64,000 bases of DNA, taken from the NCBI RefSeq assembly GCF_964019515.1, contig NZ_OZ026452.1, positions 868,001-932,000 of the forward strand. Direction: 5' to 3'. The position numbers were made by a program, and so were the translations under genes. Source of the stretch: Serratia symbiotica (Periphyllus acericola). Its GTDB lineage: Bacteria; Pseudomonadota; Gammaproteobacteria; Enterobacterales; Enterobacteriaceae. Below are positions 45,322 through 55,138 of the stretch, piece by piece. The notes beneath the pieces were generated by a model that worked only from the letters and a program-made list of their open reading frames with translations, was not told the origin of the DNA and ran no database searches. How positions within the stretch are numbered: position 1 is the stretch's first letter; every line of letters begins with the position of its first letter.

Positions 45322-45557
45322 ATGCACCCCATAGCCCCCTCCTTAGCCAACGCGTGTTCCATGTGGTGGCCGCCATTCCTTGTGGCAAGATCACCACCTA
45401 CGGTGAAGTCGCACGGCTGGCGGGATTGCCGCGCGCAGCGCGTCAGGTCGGCGGTGTATTACGACGTTTGCCGGAAGGCAGCACCCTATCCTGGCATCGG
45501 GTGATGAATCGCCATGGACAAATTTCGCAGCAGGGCGAAGACTTTCAGCGGCACAGG
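45322..45557 (+). pseudogene. atl: atl remnant (alkyltransferase-like protein, YbaZ)
   Basis: VFHVVAAIPCGKITTYGEVA, RLAGLPRAARQVGGVLRRLP and GSTLSWHRVMNRHG match Atl. The catalytic Cys position of MGMT is replaced (SLxWHRV), as in the family. The 5' end is in another frame, and the 3' end is lost at a junction with glnK around 45556-45560. The family binds O6-alkylguanine and recruits nucleotide excision repair. Confidence 0.88.
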
Positions 45558-45798
45558 CAGCTTTGCTAATGATATCAATCACGTCATCCAATTGGTCGTC
45601 GGCAATGGCGATGTCAATCTTTACTTTAAGTAGGAAGTTGACGCTGTATTCTGCGCCACGATAAAGCTCAGCATGTCCTTTCTGGCGGCCAAAGCCTTTT
45701 ACTTCAGTGACAGTCAGCCCCTGAATACCTACAGCCGATAAGGCTTCACGCACATCCTCCAGCTTGAATGGTCTGATCACTACGGTCACCAGCTTCAT
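45556..45798 (-). pseudogene. glnK: glnK remnant (PII protein, first 81 codons)
   Basis: MKLVTVVIRPFKLEDVREAL through the T-loop YRGAEYSVNF (uridylylation Tyr about 51) to IDIISKAA is normal GlnK. The frame then runs into the antisense strand of atl, giving a foreign tail. The last about 30 residues and the neighbouring amtB, tesB and ybaY are missing. GlnK normally gates AmtB, so its loss together with amtB is coherent. Confidence 0.92.
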
Positions 45799-46034
45799 AA
45801 TTGTTCCTCTACTAAAAGCTCAAACTCACCCTGATACAGAATTTATCAAGCAAAAACTATGCCATAGATGGTTTAGTACATGAATTCAGCAAATGACTCT
45901 GTGGACCGACAACCTTGAGGAATGTAGCGCCTTACCGCCAGTCATCACTCAAATATTGCACACTATTTTGGTGCGTAATGCTTCGGAAAAAGGCGCGGAA
46001 GGGACTTGAGGAGCTACGCCCCACTCTCCTGGGA

Positions 46035-47807
46035 TCAAGCGGATTTGCTTTCCTCGCGGGCCAAAAGCGCCTCACCCACCTGTTGCAATTGATACATCTG
46101 GTAGTAGCGCCCCTGCTGCCCCAGCAGTTGCAGATGATTGCCCTGCTCTACTACGTGGCCACGGTGGAGCACCAGAATTGAGTCAGCATCGACAATAGTC
46201 GATAAACGGTGGGCGATCACTATCAGCGTGGTGCGCTCACGGATCAGACGCAGCGCATGCTGGATGGCCTGCTCGGTTCCCGAATCAATGTTGGCCGTCG
46301 CCTCGTCGAGGATCAGGATCTTCGGTGCCTGCACTAGTACCCGTGCCATCGCCAGCAGTTGTTTTTGGCCGACCGACAAGTTATTACCTTGCTCGCACAG
46401 CCTGGTGTGAATGCCCAGTGGAAAGCCGCGTACCAGATCGGCCAAATGCACCGTCTCCAGCGCCTGCCAAACCGTTTTTTCGTCGATATTACGCCCTAAC
46501 GTGATATTGGCCAGCACCGATTCGGCGATCACCGCTGGCTCCTGCTGCACCATGGCCATACCCTGACGCAGCGCACGATGCGATAGACTGGACAGCAGAC
46601 GGCCGCCGAGGCGCACCTCGCCTTCATTGACTGGATAGTAGCCCATTAGCAGGTTGACCAATGTGCTCTTGCCGCTGCCGGTGTGGCCGACTAGCGCCAC
46701 GAAACCGCACCTAGGCACCGAAAATGAAATATGCTGCAACACCTTTTTATCCGCGCGATAGGCGAAACTCAGGTCTTTAACATCGATGCTGCCGCTGGTC
46801 AGCGGATAAGTTTCCGAACCATAACGCTGTTGGCAGCGATCCATCAGTTCAAAGACGCGTTCGCCAGCCACCAGCGCCTGCTGCAAAATAGACTGCTGCG
46901 AGGTCAGCTCGATCAGCGGTTCGTTCAAGCGCCCCAAATAATTGATAAAGGCATACAATACGCCGGCGCTTATCGCACCTTCACCGCTCAAGCCGAACAG
47001 CATCAACAGGCCGCACAACACCAGCATCGAAAACAAGCTAATTAGTGGCCGCAGTAGAAAACCGTCCAGCCGCAGAGTTTGCATGCGCGCGGTGTAATGC
47101 ATTTTACTGGCTGCGCGCAGACGCTCACCGAAGCGGATCTGCTGACGGAATTGTTGGATGACACTCATGCCGTTAATAACTTCATTAAAACCGTCGTTGA
47201 TATCCGCCAGATAGCTGCGCACCCGCCGCACGATCGGCGCACTGTAGTACTGATAGATGCCCATTACCACGAGTACTGCCGGGAAGATGCAGATCGCCAC
47301 CAGTGCCATGCGCCAGTCGAGGATGAACATTGCCACCAGCATGGTACCGATCAGCGCGGCACTTTTCAGCACAGTGGAGACCACCATCACGTAAAGATCC
47401 TTGATAACCTCGGTATCGTTGGTAACGCGTGAGATCAACTGCCCGACCGGCTGGGTGTCGAAGGCACTGAGCGGCTGGCGCAGCGCGGCGTCCATCACAT
47501 CGGTGCGCAAACGCTGCACCACCCCCACCGCCGCCTGATTGAAAAACAGCGCCTGGAAATAATGCAGCGCCGCCGCCAGCAGTTCCAGCAGTACATAGGT
47601 CGTCGCCAGCCCGCCGACGATTGCCAGCGGCAGTTGCCCTTTGGCAACGTAGTTATCGATAAAATAGCTGATCAAGATTGGCCCAGCGACTTCCGCCGCT
47701 GCCGCCACCCATAGCATCAGCACTGTAATCCCAAGCGGTTTGCGGTATGGAAATCCGTAAGCCAGCAGCCGTTTTAGCGTCGGCCACAGCTTTTGCACTT
47801 TATTCAT
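46035..47807 (-). CDS. mdlB: multidrug ABC exporter half-transporter MdlB
   Basis: The 590 residues have an N-terminal six-helix exporter domain (about 20-315) and a C-terminal ATPase. Walker A is GHTGSGKST, the signature LSVGQKQLL (Val instead of Gly at position 3, as is common in MdlB), Walker [13 protein letters not shown], and the H-loop AHRLST. It forms a heterodimer with MdlA (SmdAB in Serratia marcescens exports drugs). It overlaps mdlA by 8 bp, indicating coupled translation. The former downstream gene glnK is dead. Confidence 0.95.
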   Translation of the reverse strand: MNKVQKLWPTLKRLLAYGFPYRKPLGITVLMLWVAAAAEVAGPILISYFIDNYVAKGQLPLAIVGGLATTYVLLELLAAALHYFQALFFNQAAVGVVQRLRTDVMDAALRQPLSAFDTQPVGQLISRVTNDTEVIKDLYVMVVSTVLKSAALIGTMLVAMFILDWRMALVAICIFPAVLVVMGIYQYYSAPIVRRVRSYLADINDGFNEVINGMSVIQQFRQQIRFGERLRAASKMHYTARMQTLRLDGFLLRPLISLFSMLVLCGLLMLFGLSGEGAISAGVLYAFINYLGRLNEPLIELTSQQSILQQALVAGERVFELMDRCQQRYGSETYPLTSGSIDVKDLSFAYRADKKVLQHISFSVPRCGFVALVGHTGSGKSTLVNLLMGYYPVNEGEVRLGGRLLSSLSHRALRQGMAMVQQEPAVIAESVLANITLGRNIDEKTVWQALETVHLADLVRGFPLGIHTRLCEQGNNLSVGQKQLLAMARVLVQAPKILILDEATANIDSGTEQAIQHALRLIRERTTLIVIAHRLSTIVDADSILVLHRGHVVEQGNHLQLLGQQGRYYQMYQLQQVGEALLAREESKSA

Positions 47808-49590
47808 TGGCTAACGCTTCCTCACCGCAGTCCGGCACTTCATCCAGCGCCGCCTCCAACTGCTGGTAGCGGTACATATCGCGATACCAACCTGGCTGAG
47901 TCGCCAGCACTGGGTGTTCACCACGCTGCGCCACGCTACCATGCTGCATCACCAGGATCTCGCTAGCTCCGGTCAATGCCGACAGCCGGTGCGCACTGAT
48001 AATCAGCGTGCGATCCTGCCCCCAACGGCGCAAGTTATACAGAATTTGGTGCTCAGTACGACCATCTACTGCTGAAAGTGCATCGTCGAGGATCAGGATC
48101 TCTGTGTCCAGTAACAGCGAACGTGCGATGGAAATACGCTGCTTTTGACCACCAGAGAGCATCACACCGCGTTCGCCCACTTCAGTTTTATAGCCCTGTG
48201 GCAGACGCAGGATATCCTCGTGCACGCTGGCCATCCGCGCCGCCTGTTCAATCTGCTCTTGCGTCGCTCCCGGATTGCCTAGCGCAATATTGTTCGCCAC
48301 GCTGTCGGAGAATAAGAATGGCGTCTGACTGACCACCGACAACCGCGAACGCCAATCATCAAGCTTGACCTGGCTCAGCGGCAAGCAGTGGTAGCTTATC
48401 TGACCAGCGTCAACGTCGAACTGGCGCTGGATCAGTGACAACAGCGTCGATTTACCGGCCCCCGTTGGCCCGCACAACCCTAGCATCTGCCCAGGCTCTA
48501 GCCTCAACATGACCTTGTGCAACGCAGACAGCTTACTCTCTGGGTAATGAAATGCTCGGATATCCGCCACCAATACGCCACGGCCAGCAGGCAGCGGCAG
48601 TTGACCATCTTGTACCGTCGGTGCTTCTGCAAGCAGGCTACAGATACGGCTGTATGCGGCACTGCCGCGTTCAACGATATTGAACATCCAAGCCAGCGCT
48701 AACATCGGCCAAACCATCAGGCCGAGATACATCACAAAGCTGGTCAACTGCCCCAGAGTTAGAGAACCGTTCACTACCATCCAACTGCCGCCGCCAATAG
48801 CCAACAGATTAGAGGTGCCGATGGCGATATAGATCGTCGGGTCAAAGCATGCGTCAACCCGCGCCACATGCATGTTCTTCGCACCTGTCTGCACCGCCAC
48901 TTCGGCGAACTGCTTGGACTGGTGATCTTCCAGACCAAAGGCTTTGATCATGCGGATGCTGGTCATACTTTCCTGCGCCTGCGTATTCAGGCTGGAAAAC
49001 GCCGCCTGTGCCGATTTAAAGCGCTGATGCAGTTGGCCGCCGTAATATTTGATAGCGATCGCCATCAGCGGCATTGGGATCAAAGACAGGAGTGTCAGTT
49101 TCCAACTAATTTGGGTGCTCATCACCACCAGCACTATCACCCCCATCACTAGTGAGTCCACCAGTGTCAACACGCCTTCACCAGCAGCAAACACCACCCG
49201 ATCCACGTCGTTGGTGGCACGCGCCATCAGATCGCCGGTGCGGTGACGCAGGTAGAAGGCCGGGTTCTGGTAACTAAGCCGACGGTAGAAATTCTCGCGT
49301 AGCTCTACGGCCAACTGATAAGACGCGCCAAACAGCAATACCCGCCACAGGTAGCGCAGTAGGTAAATAATAATCGCGGAGCCAAGCATCAGCCCAAGCC
49401 ATGCCATCAGCACGCCGGTCGACATCTTTTTTTCGGTGACACCATCCACGATAATGCCTACCAGTTTGGGCGGTAACAGTTGCAGAATAGCGATAACGAT
49501 CAGCAGCACCACTGCCTCCAGGTAGCGGTGCCATTCTCGGCGAAAATACCAACCGATTTGAGCAAATAATCTCACACAGTTTGATTCCAT
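47800..49590 (-). CDS. mdlA: multidrug ABC exporter half-transporter MdlA
   Basis: The 596 residues have a membrane domain (about 20-310) followed by an ATPase with Walker [11 protein letters not shown]-loop SQTPFLF, signature MLSGGQKQR, Walker [13 protein letters not shown] (catalytic Glu replaced by Asp, marking the degenerate site of a heterodimer) and H-loop AHRLSA. It is intact together with mdlB. The decR regulator upstream is broken by one stop. Confidence 0.95.
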   Translation of the reverse strand: MESNCVRLFAQIGWYFRREWHRYLEAVVLLIVIAILQLLPPKLVGIIVDGVTEKKMSTGVLMAWLGLMLGSAIIIYLLRYLWRVLLFGASYQLAVELRENFYRRLSYQNPAFYLRHRTGDLMARATNDVDRVVFAAGEGVLTLVDSLVMGVIVLVVMSTQISWKLTLLSLIPMPLMAIAIKYYGGQLHQRFKSAQAAFSSLNTQAQESMTSIRMIKAFGLEDHQSKQFAEVAVQTGAKNMHVARVDACFDPTIYIAIGTSNLLAIGGGSWMVVNGSLTLGQLTSFVMYLGLMVWPMLALAWMFNIVERGSAAYSRICSLLAEAPTVQDGQLPLPAGRGVLVADIRAFHYPESKLSALHKVMLRLEPGQMLGLCGPTGAGKSTLLSLIQRQFDVDAGQISYHCLPLSQVKLDDWRSRLSVVSQTPFLFSDSVANNIALGNPGATQEQIEQAARMASVHEDILRLPQGYKTEVGERGVMLSGGQKQRISIARSLLLDTEILILDDALSAVDGRTEHQILYNLRRWGQDRTLIISAHRLSALTGASEILVMQHGSVAQRGEHPVLATQPGWYRDMYRYQQLEAALDEVPDCGEEALANE

Positions 49591-49667
49591 GATTGAATAG
49601 GTTTTATCTTTTGCTCTGCTCCAACACAGCAGGATACCACCGATGCAGCGTCAGTTTGGTGAACTTT

Positions 49668-50129
49668 TCACTCTGGCACTGGCAGCGCGGTGGTATATTT
49701 TATTTTCTCCATGGCGAAGCTAGAAGTGACGTCAACCAGGCCTGGCACGCCGTTGACTAGCCGCTTGTAAAAGATGTCGTAGCTCTTCATATCCGCCACT
49801 TCTAATTGCATCAAGTAGTCGTATTCACCCGCCATGCGGTAGAACGCTAACACCTCGGGAATTTGGGCAGTCAGTTGAACAAACGTCCGATACCACTCGC
49901 TGCTGTGCTGCTGGGTTTTAATCAGCACAAAGGCAGTCAGCCCTAGACCCAACTTTTCGTTGTCCAGCAGCGCCACTCAGCCACGGATATAGCCTTCATC
50001 TTCCAGCTGTTTCAGCCGTTTCCAGCATGGAGTGGAGGTTAAATTGACCGCTTCGGCCAGCGCCTGTAGCGATTGGGTGTAGTCCTGCTGAAAAATAAAT
50101 AGCAGCTTACGGTCTGTTTTATCTAGCAT
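49668..50129 (-). pseudogene. decR: decR (ybaO, Lrp/AsnC-family regulator) split by one TGA
   Basis: [20 protein letters not shown] and the [23 protein letters not shown] end at GYIRG, then TGA (about 49977). The same frame continues [20 protein letters not shown] through the RAM domain to YTTALPVPE. Apart from this single stop all of the gene is there, and GTG immediately follows the TGA. In E. coli the protein activates cysteine-detoxification genes. It may be a recent pseudogene or two separately made halves. Confidence 0.88.
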
Positions 50130-50205
50130 ATCGCCAATCCAGAGAAAATTTTTCTCCATTCAAACAAAAATGAAGGTTGAAAAGCAATATTCTTTCCTAA
50201 TTATT

Positions 50206-50304
50206 GGGCTTTGTTGAATAAATCAGATTTGGAATAAAGAGTCCCCTGAAGGGGCATCTTTCAGGGGACTCTTTATTCCAAATCTGATTTATTCAACAAA
50301 GCCC
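50206..50304. repeat. 99-bp palindrome made of two fused IS903-type right ends
   Basis: The perfect 45-nt arms (gggctttgttgaataaatca ... ctgaa) are joined by a 9-nt loop. Each arm is the outer 45 bp of the window's IS right end, including the ttcaggggactctttattcc block. No transposase sequence lies between. Placed between decR and the metal transporter operon, it could act as a strong RNA hairpin in either direction. Confidence 0.9.
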
Positions 50305-50593
50305 CGTGTAACATCAACATAACGATAAGACGTCTGGCATAATTTTGGTGTTTTCTGGATAATTTTTTGCATCTAAAGTCGTTCATGTCGGGGTATGGGT
50401 GCTATGCTCGACATTACTCAGTCCAGTTGTGAGGGTTTGTGATGTTTGTCCATTGATCAGATCGCTCAAACTGGATTGAGTTCCTTCTGTGATCTACTAT
50501 TTAGCGCAGGTATTTAGTCGGTATTGACCTAACGGGCAGTGGTAGCGTTTCGTTGTATTATTGATGGGAGAAGGCTTGAGTTGATACAGGGTA

Positions 50594-50618
50594 TGTGATG
50601 TAATATTATTACATCACA
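50594..50618. promoter_or_regulatory. Zur-like operator upstream of the metal ABC operon
   Basis: A perfect 25-nt palindrome centred on ATGTAATATTATTACAT closely resembles the gammaproteobacterial Zur box (ATGTTATAnTATAACAT core), differing at one symmetric position. It lies about 170 bp before the ATPase gene in A/T-rich sequence. Zinc-responsive repression is inferred. Confidence 0.6.
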
Positions 50619-50786
50619 CATTTTCTCTTTATTCTTGTTAGCCATGAAATTGACATCGACATCTCGATATGACACCGAAACATCATTTAATACCTTGTTC
50701 ACCGCCTCAGCAGTACTGCGCTGCGAAATTGCCGTTGTGCTGTTAGCTTTGCTATGGCTGGGCATTCGTTGGGCTGTAGCGTTGCC

Positions 50787-51500
50787 ATGATCACGTTGCA
50801 ACAGGCCGAGATCGGTTATGGCAGTGTACCGCTGTTCCCACCGCTTAGTGGCCATTTTTCTACCGGCTCTCTGACGGCGGTCGTAGGGGTTAATGGCACG
50901 GGCAAATCCACATTGCTAAAAACGTTGGTTGGGCTACAGCCCTTGCAAGGCGGTAGCCTGCATTTCAGTGGCACTCAACCGCCACGAATGGCCTACTTGC
51001 CTCAGCAGACGGAGCTGGATCGTCAGTTCCCGATACGGGGCAGCGATTTGGTTGCGATGGGAAACTGGGCGAAAAATGGCATGTTCGGTGCGTTGAGCAA
51101 GTGTGCGTCGCGGCATATTGCCGAGGTACTGGAGTTCGTGGGTATGACTGCGATGGCGAGCAGACCGGTGGGGGAACTATCCGGTGGTCAGTTGCAACGG
51201 GTATTGTTTGCGCGTCTGTTGGTACAGCAGGCACCGCTGATTTTACTGGACGAACCTTTCACTGGTATCGACAGCGCTACCACCCAATTGTTGGTACAGG
51301 TTATTGAGCAACTGCACCGGCAGGGACGGACGCTGATCGCCGTGCTGCACGATATGTCGCTGGTGACCAATCATTTCCCTCAGGTACTGCTGTTGACGCC
51401 GCAGTGTTGCCATTGGGGAGATGCTGATCGGATTTTGGAACATATTCCAGCGTTGAATATTGCCAGCCAACCTCAGTGCCAGATGGCGGTGGTGTCATGA
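50787..51500 (+). CDS. zinc/manganese ABC transporter, ATP-binding protein
   Basis: The 237 residues start at ATG 50787 (MITLQQAEIGYGS); the earlier ATG at 50754 is less family-like. Walker A is VGVNGTGKST (about 36), the Q-loop is in YLPQQTELD, signature LSGGQLQRV, Walker B LILLDEPFTGID and H-loop VLHDMS. It is the first gene of an ATPase-permease-binding protein operon and its stop overlaps the permease ATG (ATGA). It is ZnuC/MntB-like; the metal is inferred from family and the Zur-like site. Confidence 0.9.
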   Translation: MITLQQAEIGYGSVPLFPPLSGHFSTGSLTAVVGVNGTGKSTLLKTLVGLQPLQGGSLHFSGTQPPRMAYLPQQTELDRQFPIRGSDLVAMGNWAKNGMFGALSKCASRHIAEVLEFVGMTAMASRPVGELSGGQLQRVLFARLLVQQAPLILLDEPFTGIDSATTQLLVQVIEQLHRQGRTLIAVLHDMSLVTNHFPQVLLLTPQCCHWGDADRILEHIPALNIASQPQCQMAVVS

Positions 51501-52354
51501 CGCTGCTTCACCTGTTGCTTGATCCCTTCGTATCCTTTGGTTTTATGCGCCGTGCTTTGGTGGCCTGTTTGGCGCTGTCTCTCAGTGCAGCACCATTGGG
51601 GATTTTTCTATTGCTGCGGCGTATGAGTCTGGTTGGTGATGCGCTTTCTCATGCAGTATTGCCTGGTGCGGCGATAGGCTATCTGATTTCCGGCATGTCG
51701 CTGGTGGCGATGGGGGTTGGTGGGTTTATTGCTGGGTTGGCCGTGGCGATGTTGTCAGGTTTGGTCAGCCGCCGCACGCCGTTAAAGGAAGATGCCAGCT
51801 TCGCCGGTTTTTACCTTGGTTCTCTGGCACTGGGAGTGACGCTTGTATCGTTGCGTGGTTCCAGCGTTGATCTGCTACATGTGCTGTTTGGCTCGATTTT
51901 GGCGGTTGGGACTCATGCCATTTTGATGGTTGGTGCGATAGCCAGCTTTTCATTATTGGCTTTAGCGGCGCTGTATCGTGCGTTAGTGATTGAGTCTTTT
52001 GATGTTACTTTTCTGCGGGTCAGTGCGCCGCGCTGGCTAACGCTGATACATGGGCTGTTTCTTGCGCTGGTGGTGATCAATCTGGTGGCTGGTTTTCAAA
52101 TCCTCGGCACTTTGATGTCGGTGGGGCTGATGATGCTGCCCGCTGCCAGTGCGCGTTTCTGGGCGCGTAATTTGCCATATATGCTGGCGGTGGCGATGGG
52201 GATCGGTATGCTTTCCAGCCTGATTGGTCTGGAATGGTCGTATTACGCCTCGCTGCCTGCTGGCCCGGCCATCGTGCTGAGCGCCAGCATGATCTTTTTT
52301 GTTTCGATTTTATTTGGGTCGTTCGGCGGGATCTACTCTTGCGCGCGCCGTTGA
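51497..52354 (+). CDS. zinc/manganese ABC transporter, permease
   Basis: The 285 residues start at the ATG overlapping the ATPase stop. About eight hydrophobic segments are visible. The ABC-3 permease motif SLVGDALSHAVLPGAAIGYL (about 46-65) is diagnostic for ZnuB/MntC-like permeases. Further conserved parts are LKEDASFAGFYLGSLALG and GTLMSVGLMMLPAASARFWA. It is intact and forms the membrane channel of the system. Confidence 0.9.
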   Translation: MTLLHLLLDPFVSFGFMRRALVACLALSLSAAPLGIFLLLRRMSLVGDALSHAVLPGAAIGYLISGMSLVAMGVGGFIAGLAVAMLSGLVSRRTPLKEDASFAGFYLGSLALGVTLVSLRGSSVDLLHVLFGSILAVGTHAILMVGAIASFSLLALAALYRALVIESFDVTFLRVSAPRWLTLIHGLFLALVVINLVAGFQILGTLMSVGLMMLPAASARFWARNLPYMLAVAMGIGMLSSLIGLEWSYYASLPAGPAIVLSASMIFFVSILFGSFGGIYSCARR

Positions 52355-52381
52355 GAAGTGCTACTTCCAGGAGGAAAAAGT

Positions 52382-53260
52382 ATGAAACGTTTACCTATAT
52401 TGCTGGCAGTCGCTGTTCTGCTGTCCAGCCCACTGGCAATGGCGAAGACTGTCTATACCGTTGCCAGCTTTTCTATCCTCAGTGATATTGTCAAGCAAGT
52501 GGGGGGAGAGCACGTCAAAGTTAGCACGCTGGTAAGGCCAGGCGGCGATCCGCACAGCTTTGAACCTTCACCGCAGGACAGCAAGTTGTTGTCACAGGCT
52601 GACGTGGTGTTCGTTAGCGGCCTAGGGTTGGAAGGGTGGCTCGATCGTTTGGTTAGCGCTTCGGGTTATCAAGGACGGGTAATCATCGCTTCACAGGGGA
52701 TTGACACGCGGCAGATGGAAGAAAATGGTGAGAAAATGACCGATCCTCACGCCTGGAATAGTATGAAAAATGGCGTTCAGTACGCCACTAATGTGATGAA
52801 TGCCCTGATTGCTGCCGATCCGCAAGACGCCAACTATTTCCGCCAGCGAGGAACGGAGTTTATTCAGCAGTTGCAAAAGCTGGATCTGTGGGCTAAAACG
52901 CAGTTTGCTGCGGTGCTGCTAGAGAAACGTAAGGTGCTAACCAGCCACAATGCTTTTGGTTACTTTGGGCATGAGTATGGTGTCACCTTCCTTGCCCCGG
53001 TTGGTTTTTCTACCGAAGCTGAAGCCAGTGCCAGCGACGTAGCCAGCTTGATTAAGCAGATCAAGCAGGAAAAGGTCAGCGCCTATTTTATTGATAACCA
53101 AACTGACTCGCGCCTGGTAAAGCAAATTGCGGCTGCCACTAGGGCCAAGGCGGGTGGGGAGTTGTATCCAGAGGCATTATCAAGTACACATGGCCCAGCA
53201 GCGACCTATGTGCAGGTATTCAAACATAATGTCGATGTATTGCTCGCTAGCATGAAGTAA
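52382..53260 (+). CDS. zinc/manganese ABC transporter, periplasmic binding protein
   Basis: The 292 residues start at ATG 52382 after AGGAGG. The signal peptide is MKRLPILLAVAVLLSSPLAM with cleavage near AMA-KT. This cluster A-I protein has metal ligands His in GGDPHSFEPSP, His in TDPHAWNS, His in HEYGVTF or the preceding SHNAFGYFGHEY, and Asp in FIDNQTDSR. The His-rich loop of ZnuA is absent, so Mn or Zn are both possible. It closes the operon. Confidence 0.92.
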   Translation: MKRLPILLAVAVLLSSPLAMAKTVYTVASFSILSDIVKQVGGEHVKVSTLVRPGGDPHSFEPSPQDSKLLSQADVVFVSGLGLEGWLDRLVSASGYQGRVIIASQGIDTRQMEENGEKMTDPHAWNSMKNGVQYATNVMNALIAADPQDANYFRQRGTEFIQQLQKLDLWAKTQFAAVLLEKRKVLTSHNAFGYFGHEYGVTFLAPVGFSTEAEASASDVASLIKQIKQEKVSAYFIDNQTDSRLVKQIAAATRAKAGGELYPEALSSTHGPAATYVQVFKHNVDVLLASMK

Positions 53261-53312
53261 TGATTATCAGTCTTGTTAATATGGCAGGGCGCTTTTAGTG
53301 TTTAGCTTCTCT

Positions 53313-53802
53313 ATAGAGTAGAAGGCGGGGTTACTCCTGCCGTTCTCTTACACCACCATAGGTGCGGTTCCGTATACGGTGGCTCATTGTTAACGCTGGA
53401 ACTGACGCTGGAGTTCCCGTAGTGATAACCCCCCCTCCCAGGCTTTTGAGAACCCTTGCTTCGGGAACATAGAGGGTTAATGTGGCTTGCCCCTGAGTTC
53501 CACCACAGACCTCGTTGGTTTACCGCTGATATCCACACTCTTTCCTTTGTGAGTCCGTTTCTCATTAGCCTTTTTGCTCAGGCATACGGCCTTTTCTTGT
53601 TCCTCCATAATAGGCAGCGAACCTTCCGCCGTTAGACCTTGAACCACAGACACTGTTGTACGAGATCTGCAGCTTCCTTCAGGTCTCCTCTCACACAGAG
53701 CACACTTGGCAGTTGGCTAACACTTCCTTTTGCCGGGTGTGTAGAGGACTTTCATCTCCAAGTAACAAACTTGATCACCACAGTCAGACTGGTTGCGCTC
53801 AC
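53313..53802 (-). ncRNA. ORF-less group II intron remnant
   Basis: On the minus strand the 5' side (GTGAGCGCAACC, then gagatgaaagtcctctacac, gaggagacctgaaggaagct, gagaaacggactcacaaagg, ggcaagccacattaa) reads like group II domain I. The 3' side has a domain V-like stem (gagccaccgtatacggaacc gcacctatggtgg) followed by a domain VI-like stem and the end TTCTACTCTAT. There is no room for the reverse transcriptase, so only about 490 of the usual about 2,000 nt remain. The family resemblance is from memory. Confidence 0.65.
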
Positions 53803-54240
53803 GTGTAACGCGCCATGCACGGCGTATATAAAAATCTATGGTCACCCCCATTTCGCAACACTGATTTTTGACGAATGGTGGGCTTGCTTAAATCTATCCG
53901 GCGTCTCTGTGGGAAGGGAGGGATGCCCGCGCCTCGATGAGTTATGCGCCTGGTGAACCTCATTTCTCAGCTGGACAAAATGCATTTACGGCCGGGATGC
54001 GGCTTCACATATCGCCTCTGCATCAACAAAATCATTTTTATTGCTCTTAACAAACGGGCGCAAAAATTGCGGAGAGATAAGTTTTGCTTTATGGATGCTA
54101 TCACTGATACGCCGCGCCATAAAGTGTGCTCCAGCACAAGCTTCCATAACAACAACCGAGGACGGGCATTTCGCCAAAAACTGCATTAGCTTTGTGCGCG
54201 TAAACTTATTACGCGGAAGCGCTTTACCTGACTTATCTTG
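53803..54240 (-). pseudogene. IS110-family transposase remnant interrupted by the intron
   Basis: The minus strand reads LAKCPSSVVVMEACAGAHFM ARRI, then KAKLISPQFLRPFVKSNKND and FVDAEAICEAASRP, the DEDD/RuvC-like N-terminal region of IS110 transposases. Further down KWG.P...IYAVHGA is similar to the C-terminal KRGDxYLRxLLIHGARA motif. Stops are frequent and the centre is missing. The group II intron boundary follows this last motif. Confidence 0.8.
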
Positions 54241-54276
54241 GCTAATGAATGTGGAAAGAATGTTTACCGAGATCGA

Positions 54277-54389
54277 GGCGTTGTTGAATAAATCGAACTT
54301 TTGGCCGCCACGAGGATTAGATCACTCTCCTTTTGTCAAAATAGCGACATTCCTTGGCAAAGCAAAAGTTTGATTTATTCAACAACGCC
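54277..54389 (+). mobile_element. 113-bp mini-IS with both IS903-type ends
   Basis: The left end ggcgttgttgaataaatcg plus the following about 90 bp (to the transposase start, reading LAKQKF) is joined directly to a right end tttgatttattcaacaacgcc. Nearly the whole transposase is deleted. Both inverted ends are intact, so it has the form of a MITE. The start codon context is the MAK sublineage. The flanks do not match. Confidence 0.88.
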
Positions 54390-54566
54390 GTATTTCTGGT
54401 CTTTCCACTTATCGCTATTGGCGTTGAAAAAATGGTTAAAAATGCCACTATCAGCAACGCCTCACTGTGGCTTATTCTGCCATTATTAATCGGAATTTTA
54501 CTGACGCTCTATAGCAACAAAGCGGCGAGCTTAAAAAAAAGTCAGCTCATTAAGCCAAGGCTGTAA
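54390..54566 (+). pseudogene. C-terminal tail of an unidentified membrane protein
   Basis: An open frame entering from the mini-IS reads VFLVFPLIAIGVEKMVKNAT and LWLILPLLIGILLTLYSNKA, two likely transmembrane segments with a basic tail (KKSQLIKPRL). The family is not recognised. The upstream part is missing. Confidence 0.5.
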
Positions 54567-55138
54567 GTATAAAAACCCGAGTAGCGATACCTGAAAATCT
54601 GTAATAAAACTCATCATTCAGCCGTAACTGGCGCAGCACGGCTACGTACTGGAAGCACGCTATTACCCCCGGCAAGCGCTGGCAGAGCCTGGCACAAATC
54701 GCCCAGGCCGACCTGCGGCAGGTGGATAACCTGCTCGGCGAGGTGCCTGAAGTGACGCTGGAGAGTCGCTTGCAGTAAAATACCCGGTAGTGCGGCGTCT
54801 TGACCACAGAACGAGGACAGCGGCAACGGGAGATGGCTGCGGCAAATTCAGCCACTTCTGGCACCGCGCTTAGAGCAGTTGAAAAGTTACTATTGGCAGT
54901 TGATACGTGCTGTCATCATCCCTCCCTAGCGCCATTATCAATATTAAATCAGCGCGCAGCCGCGTATTCATGGCATAACGCTGACTGCCCATGGCTGGTT
55001 TCGATTTCTGTAGGGGCCGCCGCGAGTAGATAACCCAGAGCAACCCTCCGCAGGCTTAACATAGGCTTCTCCCCTGTGCCATACCATTATTTCTGCTACC
55101 ATCGCCGCTGCAACGCATTTTTATCCTACTGCCCAATG
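54567..55138. other. Degraded stretch upstream of queC
   Basis: A fragment RWQSLAQIAQADLRQVDNLL then GEVPEVTLESRLQ near 54665-54778 looks like decayed coding sequence. In E. coli ybaE lies here, but I cannot confirm it. No intact gene is visible. Confidence 0.4.

Noticed and set aside
50529..50855. 108-codon minus-strand frame opposite the metal transporter promoter
   Set aside because: It spans the Zur-like palindrome and the start of the ATPase gene and shows no family resemblance.
54567..55138. Remnant of ybaE expected from gene order
   Set aside because: Only one short coding-like fragment is visible and I cannot match it to YbaE with confidence.
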